64,000 bases of DNA. Source: Myxococcales bacterium. GTDB taxonomy: Bacteria; Myxococcota_A; Bradymonadia; UBA7976; UBA1532. Below, one piece after another: positions 24,958-33,741 of this stretch (the stretch's first letter is position 1; each line of letters begins with the position of its first letter). The position numbers and the translations under genes are program-made. The notes beneath the pieces are model-generated. The model made no database searches and was not told the origin of the DNA. It worked only from the letters and a program-made list of their open reading frames with translations. The stretch covers positions 310,001 to 374,000 of the forward strand of contig JACKDL010000001.1 of assembly GCA_020633555.1 (NCBI GenBank), written 5' to 3'.

Positions 24958-25844
24958 GCGCGGTCCGAGCCGAGCTGGCCCGCCTGGTGGCCGCCACCCG
25001 TGGGGCCCTGGCTTGGCACATGGAGGGGGGGGAGCGGGATCTGCCGGTGCCCGACGGCTGGGCACAGCCGAGCCTGGGTCGGGGGCAGGCGTTCCGAGCC
25101 TTCCACACGCCTTCGGCCCCGCCGGCGCCGAACGCGGAGATCGCGGCGCCCAGCCCGGTACAGGCCTTGGAGCCGGTCCAAGCCATCGCCCCGGCGAGTC
25201 ACGCCGGGGGGGGCCCGCTGGCCGTGCCGCGCCCCGCCGCCCCCGTGGGGCTGGCGGCCGGGGTCGACGGCCAGGCCGCGCTGGCGCTGCATCAAGTCCG
25301 CGCCGAGCTGGGCGCCTGCGCCCGCTGCCGGCTCTGTGAGGGGCGCACCGAGATTGTCTTTGGGGCCGGGTCTCCCGCGGCGCGGGTCCTCTTCGTCGCG
25401 GACGCACCTGGCCGCCTGGAGGATGAGCTGGGGCTGCCCTTCGTGGGCGAGCCCGGCCGCCTGCTGGGTCGGATGATCCACGCCATGGGCCTGAGCCGGG
25501 GCGAGGTCTACCTGACATACCTGGCCAAGTGCAGCCCGGGGCCCGGGGACGTGGGGCCCGACACCCTCGCGGCCTGCGGGCCCTTCTTCGACGCGCAGGT
25601 GGCCGCGGTGAATCCCGAGGTGATCGTGGCGCTGGGGGAAGGGGCGGCGGCGGCGCTGGGGGCCGAAGGGCCGCTCGCGCGGGTTCACGGCCAGTGGCTG
25701 GAGCGCGAAGGCCGGGCGGTGATGCCCACCTTCCACCCGAAGGCGTTGATTCAGCACCCGCGCACCAAGCGCGAGGTGTGGAGCGATCTGAAGAAAGTGA
25801 TGCGGCGCCTGGGGATCGACGCCCCGCCGCCGCCCCGCGGCTGA
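24954..25844 (+). CDS. Fe-S uracil-DNA glycosylase superfamily protein (family 4/5-like)
   Basis: The 296-residue protein starts at ATG 24954 in an ATGA overlap with coaBC. About 100 residues of low-complexity Pro/Ala-rich linker precede the domain. The domain starts with CARCRLCEGR, the Cys pattern that helps bind the 4Fe-4S cluster, then VADAPGRLEDELGLPFVGEPG. In family 4 enzymes the corresponding GEAPG has a Glu, replaced here by Asp, which may alter catalysis. The C-terminal MPTFHPKALIQHPRTKREVW provides the conserved HP motif. It should remove uracil from DNA. The N-terminal extension resembles those of phage-polymerase-associated family members. Confidence 0.87.
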   Translation: MSAVRAELARLVAATRGALAWHMEGGERDLPVPDGWAQPSLGRGQAFRAFHTPSAPPAPNAEIAAPSPVQALEPVQAIAPASHAGGGPLAVPRPAAPVGLAAGVDGQAALALHQVRAELGACARCRLCEGRTEIVFGAGSPAARVLFVADAPGRLEDELGLPFVGEPGRLLGRMIHAMGLSRGEVYLTYLAKCSPGPGDVGPDTLAACGPFFDAQVAAVNPEVIVALGEGAAAALGAEGPLARVHGQWLEREGRAVMPTFHPKALIQHPRTKREVWSDLKKVMRRLGIDAPPPPRG

Positions 25845-25856
25845 GCCGAGGTGACC

Positions 25857-27329
25857 ATGCAGACCTTCCGGGGCAATTTCATCGATGGGGCCTTCGTGCC
25901 GCCGGCCGGCGGCGCCCCCTTCACGTCCCGCGATCCTGCGCGCGAGAGCGCGCCCGTGTTCCAGGCCGTCAGTGATCCGGCGGCGGTGGACGCTGCGGTG
26001 GCGGCGGCTCGCGCGGCGGCGTCCGGCTGGCGGCGCCGTGGGCTTCAGGGGCGCAAGCAGGCGCTGCTGGCCCTGCGCGCGAAGGTGGCCGAGCACGCCC
26101 CCCGCATCGCCGAGGCCATCACGGCCGAGATGGGCAAGGCCTGGGACGAGTCGTTGGTGGAGGCGGGCTCCATCGCCGGCAAGATCGACGCCGTGCTCGC
26201 CAACCTGGCCCACGAGCTGCCGCCGGCAGCGCCGGGGGCGCCGGGCGAGCAGCGCTTCCACGCCATGGGGGTCATGGCGGTGGTGGGCCCGTTCAACTTC
26301 CCCGTGCACCTCTGCAACACGCACCTCATCCCTGCGCTGATCACCGGGAACACCGTGGTCATGAAGCCCAGCGAGATCACCCCACTGGCGGGCCAGCGCT
26401 ACGCCGAGCTCTTCGAGGACGCCGGTTTTCCAGCCGGCGTGTTCAACCTGGTGCAGGGGCAGGGCGACGTGGGCGCGGCCCTGGTGGCGCACGTCGGCGT
26501 GGACGGCGTGATCTTCACCGGCTCCTACGCCACCGGGCGCCGGATTCGGCAGGCCACCTTCGACCAGCCCCACAAGATGGTCAGCTTGGAGCTGGGGGGG
26601 CGGAACCCGGCGGTCGTACTGGATGACGCCGATCTGGAGCAGGCGGTGCGCGAGATCCTGCTGGGCGCCTTGCTGACCACCGGGCAGCGGTGCACCGCCA
26701 CCTCCCGGGTCATCGCGACGCCCGGGGTCGCCCCGGCGCTGCGCGAACGCCTGGCGGACGCCCTGCGTCGCATCCAACCGGGCGATCCCACGGACCCGAA
26801 GACCTTGATGGGCCCCCTGGCCACTCAGGACGCGCAGCGACGGTTCCTGGCGTTGTTGGCGCAGGCCCGCGCGGAAGGGGCGAAGGTCCTCGTCGAGAGC
26901 GAGGCGCGCCCCGGTGGGGCGTACGTCACCGCCAGCCTCTATGAGGTGGAGGGCACCGAGGGCTTCCTGGCCGAGGAGCTCTTCGGCCCGCACCTGGACT
27001 TCGAGGTCGCCGCCGACGAGGCCGACGCCTTTGCCCGCGCGGCGCGGGGGCCCTACGGCCTGAGCGCGAGCCTCTTCAGCGCCCGCCCGGAGACCCTGGA
27101 CGCCTTCTACGACGAGGTCCGGGCCGGCGTGATCAACTTCAACCGGAGCACCAACGGCGCTTCGGGGCTGCTGCCCTTTGGCGGGACGGGCATGAGCGGC
27201 AACTGGCGCGCCGGTGGCAGCGCGTCGCCCCGCCTGTCCACCTACCCGGTGGCGGTGATGCAGGTACCTCATGGCCACGTGACCGCCCACCCGGCGCTCG
27301 AGGCCCAGCTTTCGGGAGCGGAGCCGTGA
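25857..27329 (+). CDS. astD: AstD-like aldehyde dehydrogenase (N-succinylglutamate 5-semialdehyde dehydrogenase family)
   Basis: I choose ATG 25857, five bases after GAGG, over GTG 25851. The 490-residue NAD(P)-dependent ALDH has the Glu245 base in SLELGG and the nucleophile Cys279 in TTGQRCTATSR. The signature VVGPFNFPVHLCNTHLIPALITGNTVV (read around 138-164) closely follows AstD (FGPYNFPGHLPNGHI), and FNRSTNGASGLLPFGGTGMSGN matches its C-terminus. AstD oxidises N-succinylglutamate semialdehyde in arginine catabolism, but none of the other ast genes is here. The partner genes suggest a related semialdehyde made by the fused aminotransferase. Its stop overlaps the GTG of that gene. Confidence 0.85.
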   Translation: MQTFRGNFIDGAFVPPAGGAPFTSRDPARESAPVFQAVSDPAAVDAAVAAARAAASGWRRRGLQGRKQALLALRAKVAEHAPRIAEAITAEMGKAWDESLVEAGSIAGKIDAVLANLAHELPPAAPGAPGEQRFHAMGVMAVVGPFNFPVHLCNTHLIPALITGNTVVMKPSEITPLAGQRYAELFEDAGFPAGVFNLVQGQGDVGAALVAHVGVDGVIFTGSYATGRRIRQATFDQPHKMVSLELGGRNPAVVLDDADLEQAVREILLGALLTTGQRCTATSRVIATPGVAPALRERLADALRRIQPGDPTDPKTLMGPLATQDAQRRFLALLAQARAEGAKVLVESEARPGGAYVTASLYEVEGTEGFLAEELFGPHLDFEVAADEADAFARAARGPYGLSASLFSARPETLDAFYDEVRAGVINFNRSTNGASGLLPFGGTGMSGNWRAGGSASPRLSTYPVAVMQVPHGHVTAHPALEAQLSGAEP

Positions 27330-30300
27330 ACCGACTGATCCAGCTCGAGTACCAGTACCGCCTGGAAGAGGTGTGCGAGCGCTTCGGCTTCCAGCTCGAG
27401 ATCCACGAGGACGGGGGGCGGCTGCCCTTCGCCGCCTTCGCCCGGGTGCGAGTGAACGGTCGGCACCTCACCGCCAACCGAGTGCGGACCCTGGCCTTCG
27501 TGTCGGGCCTGCTCTGCGACGACGATGGCATCTGGCTCGACTGGAACCAGAGCCGTCGTTCGCCCGAGGCCCTCGAAAACGGGCTCTTGATGCTGTTTGG
27601 CGTGCTCAGCGCCCAGCACCCCGAAGCCTTCCTGGAGAAGCCCCGCCCCGGCATCCAGACCCCCGCCACCGATGAGCTGCCCCGCTCGGCGAGCTACCTG
27701 GAGCGCTACTACGGCGACGGGTTCACCGCCCGCGAGAAGAAGCCGGCGGTGGTGGATCTGGCCCTGAGCCAGGGGGCCTACCTGCGCAGCGTGGACGAAG
27801 ATCCCCTGCAGATCGTGGACGCAGCCAGCCAGATCGCCTCGCTGGCGGCGGGCTTCCGCCCCGACGAGGTGCAGTGCGCCCTGGACGACGGGGCCTTCGA
27901 CCCTTACCTGGTGGCCGCGCCCACTCAGGAGACGGCGGCGGGTCGGCCCGCCTTTGACGCCCTGCGTGACGCCTTGCTGCAGGTGGCGCCCCCGGGCCTC
28001 CACCATGTGGCCTTCACCAACGGTGGGTCCGAAGCCAACGAGAAGGCCCTGCACATCGCGCGCATCCACGGCCCGGGTGGCCGCCGGGTGCTCGCGTTCT
28101 CGGGCTCGTTCCACGGCCGAACGCTGCTGTCGCTGTACAGCACCTACAACCCGTCGAAGCGGGCGCCCTACCAGATCCCGGGCTTCGAGACGACGTTCCT
28201 CCCCATGCCATGGCTGGAGGAGCCCTACGCCGATCCGGTGGTGCCTCCCGGCTGGCGTGAGGCCTGGGCCGACCCCCAGGGGCCCCGCGAGGCCCTCAAG
28301 CAAGGCGACGGCCTGCTGGACGCCGAGGTGGACGCCCTGATGGCCGTTGAAGCGGCCATCCTGGAGGGGGACGTCCTCGCGTGCATCGTCGAGCCCTACC
28401 AGTGTGAGGGCGGCGACAAGACCGCCAGCCGCCGCTGGTTCCACGGCCTGCGGGCGCTGACCCGCGGCCACGGCGTGCCGCTGATCTTCGACGAGGTGCA
28501 GAGCGGCTTCGGCCTGAGCGGCAAGGCCTTCTGGCACAACCGCTTCCGCCTGCTGGACGCCGCGGGCAACCCCGACGGCCCCGATCTGGTGGCGGGGGCG
28601 AAGCGGGCGCAGGTGGGCTACGTGATCTCACGCTGGCCCGATCCGTCGCCGACACCTGCCCACGCCGCGAGCGCCGTGCGTGGGCGCAAGCACCTGGAGC
28701 TGGTGCTGCGGCGCCCGGGCCACGAGGGCCGGGCACGGCTGCGCCTGCGCGAGCTGATGGACAAGTGGGGGCACATCGTCAGCCACCCCCGCGCCTTCGG
28801 GGACGCCTTCGCCTTCGACATGCCCTCGGCCGAGGCCGCCAACCACCTGATCAGCCAGCGATTCTACCGCGGCTACATGGTCTACATCGCCGGCGAGCGC
28901 ACCCTGCGCTACCGGCTGAACCGGGGCATGCGGCCCGACGACGTGGATCGCATCTTCGGGGTCATCGACGCCTCGCTCACCGCTTTGGTGGCGCAGGCGG
29001 GTGGGGAGGGGCCCGAACTGCATGCGCGCCTGGCCCTGGCCAAGCCCCCGGCGTGGGTGACGCCGCCGGCGCCGCGGCCGCACCCGCTGCCCACCCTGGC
29101 GGAGCTGTTGGCGGATCCCACCGCCATCCGCGCCGATCAAGTGCTGAAGCTGCTGGGCGAGCTCAACGACGAGGACCGCGAGACCGGGGCCCGGATCCTC
29201 GGCGTGGATCCGGCCACGGCGCGGGGCGAAGGGGTTCGGGAGGCCATCGCGGCCGCCGACGCCGAGGACTTCGAGGCGCGGATGCGGCTCCCGCTGGTGC
29301 GCTGGGCCGCCGACGCCCTGGGGACCCGGGTGCGGCGGCTGAAGCCCCAGGAGTTCGCGGGCTTCGCCGACGCCATCGAGGGCATCCAGATCGCCAGCTA
29401 CGAGCCCGCGCGCCGGGACTCGCTGGCCTACCTGGGCACCCTGCTCGACGTGAAGGGCGGGCTGGTGCTGGTGGCCGAGGATCCCAAGGGTCTGGTGGGC
29501 ATCGCTGCCGGCGGCCCGCTGGAGCTCTGGCCCGACCTGGACGGGCCCCGGCAGGACGTGCACCGCGGCCGGCACGACACCTTCTACAGCGCGGACATCA
29601 CGGTGGCCCCCCGGGGCCGCGGTCATGGCTTGGGCCTGCGCATGCGCGCTGAGCTGATCAAGGCCGCGCTGCAGCTTCGAGGCGAGAAGGGCCGCCCCCG
29701 TTATGCCTACATCACGGGGCGCAACCGCATCGGCGCGGCGGACTCCATGTGGGCCATCAACCAGCGCTTCGGGGCCTACGCGGTGGCCGAGTACGCCGGG
29801 CAGTATGGCAGCCCCGACGGCCGGACCCGGTACTACCGCATCCCCCTGCGCCGGGGTGATCGGCGCGCCTTTGCGGCCCCCAGCCCCACGGCGACCCGCC
29901 TCGAGATGGGCCAGGGCGTGAGCATGCCCACGGGCCTGGCGCACCCGCTGCTGACCCGCGCGCGGGATCTCGGGGTGTTCGACGAGGCAGCGCTCACGAA
30001 GCTGACGGTGAGCAACTTCATCACCCGGCCCTATGCCCGCTATGCGGAGTACCTGCGCCACGTGGCCCCGAAGGGCAACCCGCATCTGTACTTCACGAGC
30101 TGCAACGACGAGATGGTCGACAAGAGCCTGCGCGTGTTGAAGCACAAGCGCGAGGACGGGCGGCTGGCCATCGGGCTCCAGGGTGGCTACCTGGGCAACA
30201 CCACCGCGGCGGCGCGCTCGCTGAGTGATCCGGCCGGCAACAGCCCGCGGCATGGCTTCTTCGGGTGGCCCCTGGTGCCTCACCCCAGCCGGGACATCAG

Positions 30301-30967
30301 CGCCTGCATCGCTGCGCTGGACGCCCTGGTGGCGGAGCACGGCGCCGACGCGGTGCTCGGGGTGTACGTGGAGTCGGTGCAGGCGCTCACCGGCGAGGTG
30401 ATGACCGCCCAGGCCTGGCAGGCGCTCTGCGCCTGGCGAGACCGCACCGGGGTGCCCCTGGTCCTCAGCGAGAACACCACCGGCATGTACCGCAACGCCC
30501 AGCGGCGCTTCTGGTGGGTGGACTCGGTGGCCGGCAGCGCCGACATGGTGCTGTGGTGGGCCGGCGGCCAGATCGGCCACGTCTTCGCCAGCGACGACGC
30601 GTTCGTGGACAAGCCCTTGAGCTTCATCAGCACCTGGGACGGCGACGAGCTGTCGGCCACCCGGCTGCTGTGGCAGATGTTCGCCTGCGGCTATGCGCGG
30701 TCGGTGGATCGGGCGGCCCAGCTCGACTCCGCGCTGCGGGCCGCCGGCTTCGCCGGAGAGTCGGCGGCCGGCCTGGGCCTGTACCGCGTGCTGCGGCTGG
30801 GGGCCCGCCGGGCGGCGTCCATCCAGGGGCGGCTGGCCGCGCGGGGGATCGACGTGGCCCGTCCGGCGGACGACGTGCTGGTCATCGCCCCGCCCGTCAC
30901 GGTGGACGAGGGCGCCATCGAGGCCCTGGCCCATGGCCTGAAGGAAGCCGCCGAGGTCACCCCATGA
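27326..30967 (+). CDS. Three-part fusion: class III aminotransferase, GNAT acyltransferase, and a degenerate second aminotransferase domain
   Basis: A 1213-residue protein starting at GTG 27326 (GTGA overlap). Residues 1-130 are an N-terminal region I do not recognise. About 130-560 is a class III PLP aminotransferase with NGGSEANEKALHIAR, LIFDEVQSGFG and the PLP lysine Lys426 in VAGAKRAQVG; KRAQV resembles lysine epsilon-aminotransferase. About 570-640 is a helical linker. About 660-855 is a GNAT acetyltransferase with the acyl-CoA loop RGRGHGLGLR near 762. About 870-1213 is a second aminotransferase-like domain (FGWPLVPHP, FISTWDGDELSATRLLW), in which the PLP Asp is Ser1048 and the Lys position is Ala1079. 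It is coupled to an ALDH, another aminotransferase and a CoA-transferase. I infer channelling between acylation and transamination of a diamino acid. Confidence 0.85.
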   Translation: MNRLIQLEYQYRLEEVCERFGFQLEIHEDGGRLPFAAFARVRVNGRHLTANRVRTLAFVSGLLCDDDGIWLDWNQSRRSPEALENGLLMLFGVLSAQHPEAFLEKPRPGIQTPATDELPRSASYLERYYGDGFTAREKKPAVVDLALSQGAYLRSVDEDPLQIVDAASQIASLAAGFRPDEVQCALDDGAFDPYLVAAPTQETAAGRPAFDALRDALLQVAPPGLHHVAFTNGGSEANEKALHIARIHGPGGRRVLAFSGSFHGRTLLSLYSTYNPSKRAPYQIPGFETTFLPMPWLEEPYADPVVPPGWREAWADPQGPREALKQGDGLLDAEVDALMAVEAAILEGDVLACIVEPYQCEGGDKTASRRWFHGLRALTRGHGVPLIFDEVQSGFGLSGKAFWHNRFRLLDAAGNPDGPDLVAGAKRAQVGYVISRWPDPSPTPAHAASAVRGRKHLELVLRRPGHEGRARLRLRELMDKWGHIVSHPRAFGDAFAFDMPSAEAANHLISQRFYRGYMVYIAGERTLRYRLNRGMRPDDVDRIFGVIDASLTALVAQAGGEGPELHARLALAKPPAWVTPPAPRPHPLPTLAELLADPTAIRADQVLKLLGELNDEDRETGARILGVDPATARGEGVREAIAAADAEDFEARMRLPLVRWAADALGTRVRRLKPQEFAGFADAIEGIQIASYEPARRDSLAYLGTLLDVKGGLVLVAEDPKGLVGIAAGGPLELWPDLDGPRQDVHRGRHDTFYSADITVAPRGRGHGLGLRMRAELIKAALQLRGEKGRPRYAYITGRNRIGAADSMWAINQRFGAYAVAEYAGQYGSPDGRTRYYRIPLRRGDRRAFAAPSPTATRLEMGQGVSMPTGLAHPLLTRARDLGVFDEAALTKLTVSNFITRPYARYAEYLRHVAPKGNPHLYFTSCNDEMVDKSLRVLKHKREDGRLAIGLQGGYLGNTTAAARSLSDPAGNSPRHGFFGWPLVPHPSRDISACIAALDALVAEHGADAVLGVYVESVQALTGEVMTAQAWQALCAWRDRTGVPLVLSENTTGMYRNAQRRFWWVDSVAGSADMVLWWAGGQIGHVFASDDAFVDKPLSFISTWDGDELSATRLLWQMFACGYARSVDRAAQLDSALRAAGFAGESAAGLGLYRVLRLGARRAASIQGRLAARGIDVARPADDVLVIAPPVTVDEGAIEALAHGLKEAAEVTP

Positions 30968-32283
30968 CCCCCGCCGAGCTTGAGGCCCGCCAGCGCCGGC
31001 ACGTGCTCTTCACCTGGAGCGCGCAGCGCAAGGCCGAGCCGGTGCCCATCGCGGGCGGGCAGGGGGCCTGGTTCGTGGATCACGCCGGCGAGCGCTGGCT
31101 GGACTTCGAGTCGCAGGTCTACAACTGCAACATCGGGCACGGCCACCCCCGGCTGGTGGGTGCGCTGCAGCGGCAAGCGGCCGAGCTCGCCTGTGCCCAC
31201 CCGGCGGCGGTGTTCGAGGCCAAGGCCGCGCTGGGCGAGAAGCTGGCGGCCATCAGCCCCGGTGACATCGACACCTTCTTCCTGTGCCTCTCGGGCTCCG
31301 AGGCCAACGAGAACGCCTTGAAGATCGCCCGCATGATCACGGGGCGCACGAAGGTGATCGCCCGTCGGCGCAGCTACCACGGGGCCAGCATGGGGGCGCT
31401 GTCGCTGACCGGCGACCGGCGGCGCACGGCCCTGGAGCCCGGGCTCTGGGGTGTGCTCCGCATTGAAGATCCCTACTGCTATCGCTGCCCTTACGGCCTC
31501 GAGCCGGGCTCCTGCGCCCGCCAGTGCGCCACCCACCTGGAGCATGTCCTCGAAATGGAGGACCCCAGCACCGTGGCGGCGGTCTTCATCGAGGGCGTGA
31601 CCGGCGGGAACGGCGGTTTCGTGCCCCCGCCCGACTACTGGCCCACCCTCAGGCGGATCTGCGACGAGCACGGGATCCTGCTCATCAGCGACGAGGTCTT
31701 CAGCGGCTTCGGCCGCACCGGGCGCTGGTTCGCGGTGGACCACTGGGGCGTGGTGCCCGATCTGATCACCATGGCCAAGGGCGTCACGAGCGGCTATGCG
31801 GCCATGGGCGTGGTGGGCATGCGCCCCCACATCGCCGCCCACTTCCAGGATCAGAAGCTCTGGGCCGGCCTGACAAGCTACGCGCACCCCATGGCCTGTG
31901 CCGTGGCCAGCGAGGCCATTGACGTCTACCGCGACGAGGGGCTCATCGAGGCGGCGGCGGCGCTGGAGCCGGTGCTCTTGGCCGGCCTGGAGGCCTTGAA
32001 GGCGAAGCACCCCCTCATCGGCGATGTGCGGGCGCTGGGGCTGCTGGGCTCGGTGGAGTTCGTGCTCGACCGCGCCACTCGCGCGCCGGCCGTGCCCTAC
32101 GGCGGGCCTGCCCCTGCCGATAGCCCCCTCGCGCGACTGCCTGCCGCCCTGCGGGCGCGCCGGCTGCATTGTGCCGTCCGCGACAACCTGCTCTTCGTCA
32201 CGCCGCCGCTGTGCATCAGCGCGGCGGATCTACAGCACGGGCTGGCCCTGATCGACGACGCCCTGAGCGAGGTGACGGCATGA
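30964..32283 (+). CDS. Class III PLP-dependent aminotransferase
   Basis: This 439-residue enzyme starts in an ATGA overlap with the fusion gene and ends in an ATGA with the CoA-transferase. Catalytic parts are intact: SGSEANENALKIAR, LLISDEVFSGFGRTG (PLP Asp) and LITMAKGVTSGYAAMG (PLP Lys). A Cys-rich loop, DPYCYRCPYGLEPGSC, is typical of the omega-amino acid/beta-alanine-pyruvate and related aminotransferases. Its place after the fused protein suggests the second transamination of the same pathway, giving an oxo-acid that the CoA-transferase could activate. The substrate is not determinable from sequence alone. Confidence 0.88.
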   Translation: MTPAELEARQRRHVLFTWSAQRKAEPVPIAGGQGAWFVDHAGERWLDFESQVYNCNIGHGHPRLVGALQRQAAELACAHPAAVFEAKAALGEKLAAISPGDIDTFFLCLSGSEANENALKIARMITGRTKVIARRRSYHGASMGALSLTGDRRRTALEPGLWGVLRIEDPYCYRCPYGLEPGSCARQCATHLEHVLEMEDPSTVAAVFIEGVTGGNGGFVPPPDYWPTLRRICDEHGILLISDEVFSGFGRTGRWFAVDHWGVVPDLITMAKGVTSGYAAMGVVGMRPHIAAHFQDQKLWAGLTSYAHPMACAVASEAIDVYRDEGLIEAAAALEPVLLAGLEALKAKHPLIGDVRALGLLGSVEFVLDRATRAPAVPYGGPAPADSPLARLPAALRARRLHCAVRDNLLFVTPPLCISAADLQHGLALIDDALSEVTA

Positions 32284-32990
32284 GCGGCAAGGTGGTGGCA
32301 GGCGCCCGCGAGGCCCTGGCCGATGTGGGCGATGGCGCCCGGATCATGGTCGGCGGCTTCGGCCTGTCGGGCAACCCCGAGCACTGCATCCGCGAGCTGC
32401 ACCGGAAGGGCACGAAGGGCCTGACCATCATCGCGAACAACATCGGCAACCAGGGCCGTGGCCTGGCCGTGCTGCTCCAAGCCCGGCAGGTCAAGGCGGC
32501 GGTGTGCAGCTTCATCGGCGGCAACCCCGACCTCGAGGCGCAGTACCTGGCCGGCGAGGTGGAGGTCGAACTGAACCCCCAAGGGACCCTGGCCGAGCGG
32601 ATCCGGGCCGGTGGCGCCGGGATCGGGGGCTTCCTGACGCCCACGGGGGTGGGCACGGTGGTGGCTGAGGGCAAGCCGGTGATGGAGGTGGACGGGCGCC
32701 AGTACGTGCTCGAGAAGCCCCTGAAGGCCGACTTCGCCTTCATCCGCGCGGAGTACGGCGATCCCTACGGGAACCTGCGGTTCAAGGCTACGGCGCGCAA
32801 CTTCAGCCCCCACATGGCCATGGCGGCCACGGTGGCCATCGTCGAGGTGGATCACCTGGTGGGGCTGGGCGACCTGGCGCCCGAGGACATCCACCTGCCC
32901 GGGGTGTTCGTGCAGCGCATCTTCCAGGGCACGGACTTCGAAGATCCCTTCGAGTACCGCATGACTCGGCCCCGCCCGAGCGAGGCCTGA
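32280..32990 (+). CDS. scoA: 3-oxoacid CoA-transferase subunit A
   Basis: This 236-residue family I CoA-transferase alpha subunit has IMVGGFGLSGNPEHCI (the GGFGLxGxP motif), NNIGNQGRGLAVLL, ELNPQGTLAERIRAGGAGIGGFLTPTGVGT and YGDPYGNLRFKATARNF. The start at ATG 32280 overlaps the preceding stop (ATGA). It needs a B subunit carrying the catalytic Glu. That subunit is encoded on the opposite strand just 25 bases downstream rather than in tandem, as is usual. The likely reaction moves CoA from succinyl-CoA (or acetyl-CoA) to a 3-oxo or dicarboxylic acid from the upstream pathway. Confidence 0.93.
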   Translation: MSGKVVAGAREALADVGDGARIMVGGFGLSGNPEHCIRELHRKGTKGLTIIANNIGNQGRGLAVLLQARQVKAAVCSFIGGNPDLEAQYLAGEVEVELNPQGTLAERIRAGGAGIGGFLTPTGVGTVVAEGKPVMEVDGRQYVLEKPLKADFAFIRAEYGDPYGNLRFKATARNFSPHMAMAATVAIVEVDHLVGLGDLAPEDIHLPGVFVQRIFQGTDFEDPFEYRMTRPRPSEA

Positions 32991-33015
32991 GCCCGCCGCG
33001 GGAGGAGCGCCCCGC

Positions 33016-33642
33016 TCAGAGCAGAGGCGCGCCCGTCTTGGCCCGCACCTCGGCCTCGGTGTGACCCGGGGCCACCTCCACCAGCTTGAAGCCCTGCGGC
33101 GTGACGTCCACCACCGCGATGTCGGTGACGATCCGATCCACCACGCCCTGGCCCGTGAGCGGCAGCGTGCACTTGGGCAGCAGCTTCGGGTCGCCCTTGC
33201 GGTTGGTGTGGGTCATGAGCACCACCACCCGTTTGGCGCCGGCCACCAGATCCATGGCGCCGCCCATGCCCGTGACCCGCTTGCCGGGGATCATCCAGTT
33301 GGCCAGATCGCCGTTGGCGGCGACCTGCATCCCGCCCAGCACGGCCAGATCGATGTGGCCGCCCCGGATCATGGCGAAGCTGGTGGCGCTGTCGAACACC
33401 GAGCCGCCGGGCACCACGGTGACCGTCTGCTTGCCCGCGTTGATCAGCTTGGGATCCTCATCCCCCTCGTAGGGGAAGGGGCCCATGCCCAGCAGGCCGT
33501 TCTCGGAGTGAATCCACACCTGCAGGCCATCCGGGATGTGGTTGGCGATGAGGGTGGGGATGCCGATGCCCAGGTTGACAGCGTCGCCGTCCCGCAGCTC
33601 TTGAGCCGCGCGTTGGGCCATCTGATCGCGCGTGAGTGCCAT
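33016..33642 (-). CDS. scoB: 3-oxoacid CoA-transferase subunit B
   Basis: This 208-residue beta subunit has AVNLGIGIPTLIANHIP near the N-terminus and the catalytic Glu in HSENGLLGMGP. GGHIDLAVLGGMQVAANGDLANW and MGGAMDLVAGAKRV are further family segments. I place the start at ATG 33642; an upstream ATG would add 20 unsupported residues. It is convergent with subunit A, so the two are transcribed from different promoters. The intergenic space to queA (99 bases) must hold both its promoter and that of queA. Confidence 0.93.
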   Translation of the reverse strand: MALTRDQMAQRAAQELRDGDAVNLGIGIPTLIANHIPDGLQVWIHSENGLLGMGPFPYEGDEDPKLINAGKQTVTVVPGGSVFDSATSFAMIRGGHIDLAVLGGMQVAANGDLANWMIPGKRVTGMGGAMDLVAGAKRVVVLMTHTNRKGDPKLLPKCTLPLTGQGVVDRIVTDIAVVDVTPQGFKLVEVAPGHTEAEVRAKTGAPLL

Positions 33643-33683
33643 GGAGGCGGTGTACCAAGCCCACGGGGTTGGCGCCACGGCGT

Positions 33684-33712
33684 TTGTGTGCTGCGGCGCC
33701 ATGGGCTAGGGT
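33684..33712 (+). promoter_or_regulatory. Candidate promoter of the queA-tgt-sec operon
   Basis: TTGTGT (33684-33689) and TAGGGT (33707-33712) have 17-base spacing. Transcription near 33719 would leave a 23-base leader before queA. Confidence 0.42.
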
Positions 33713-33741
33713 CCGCGGCCCACTGGCCCAAGATCTGCACC

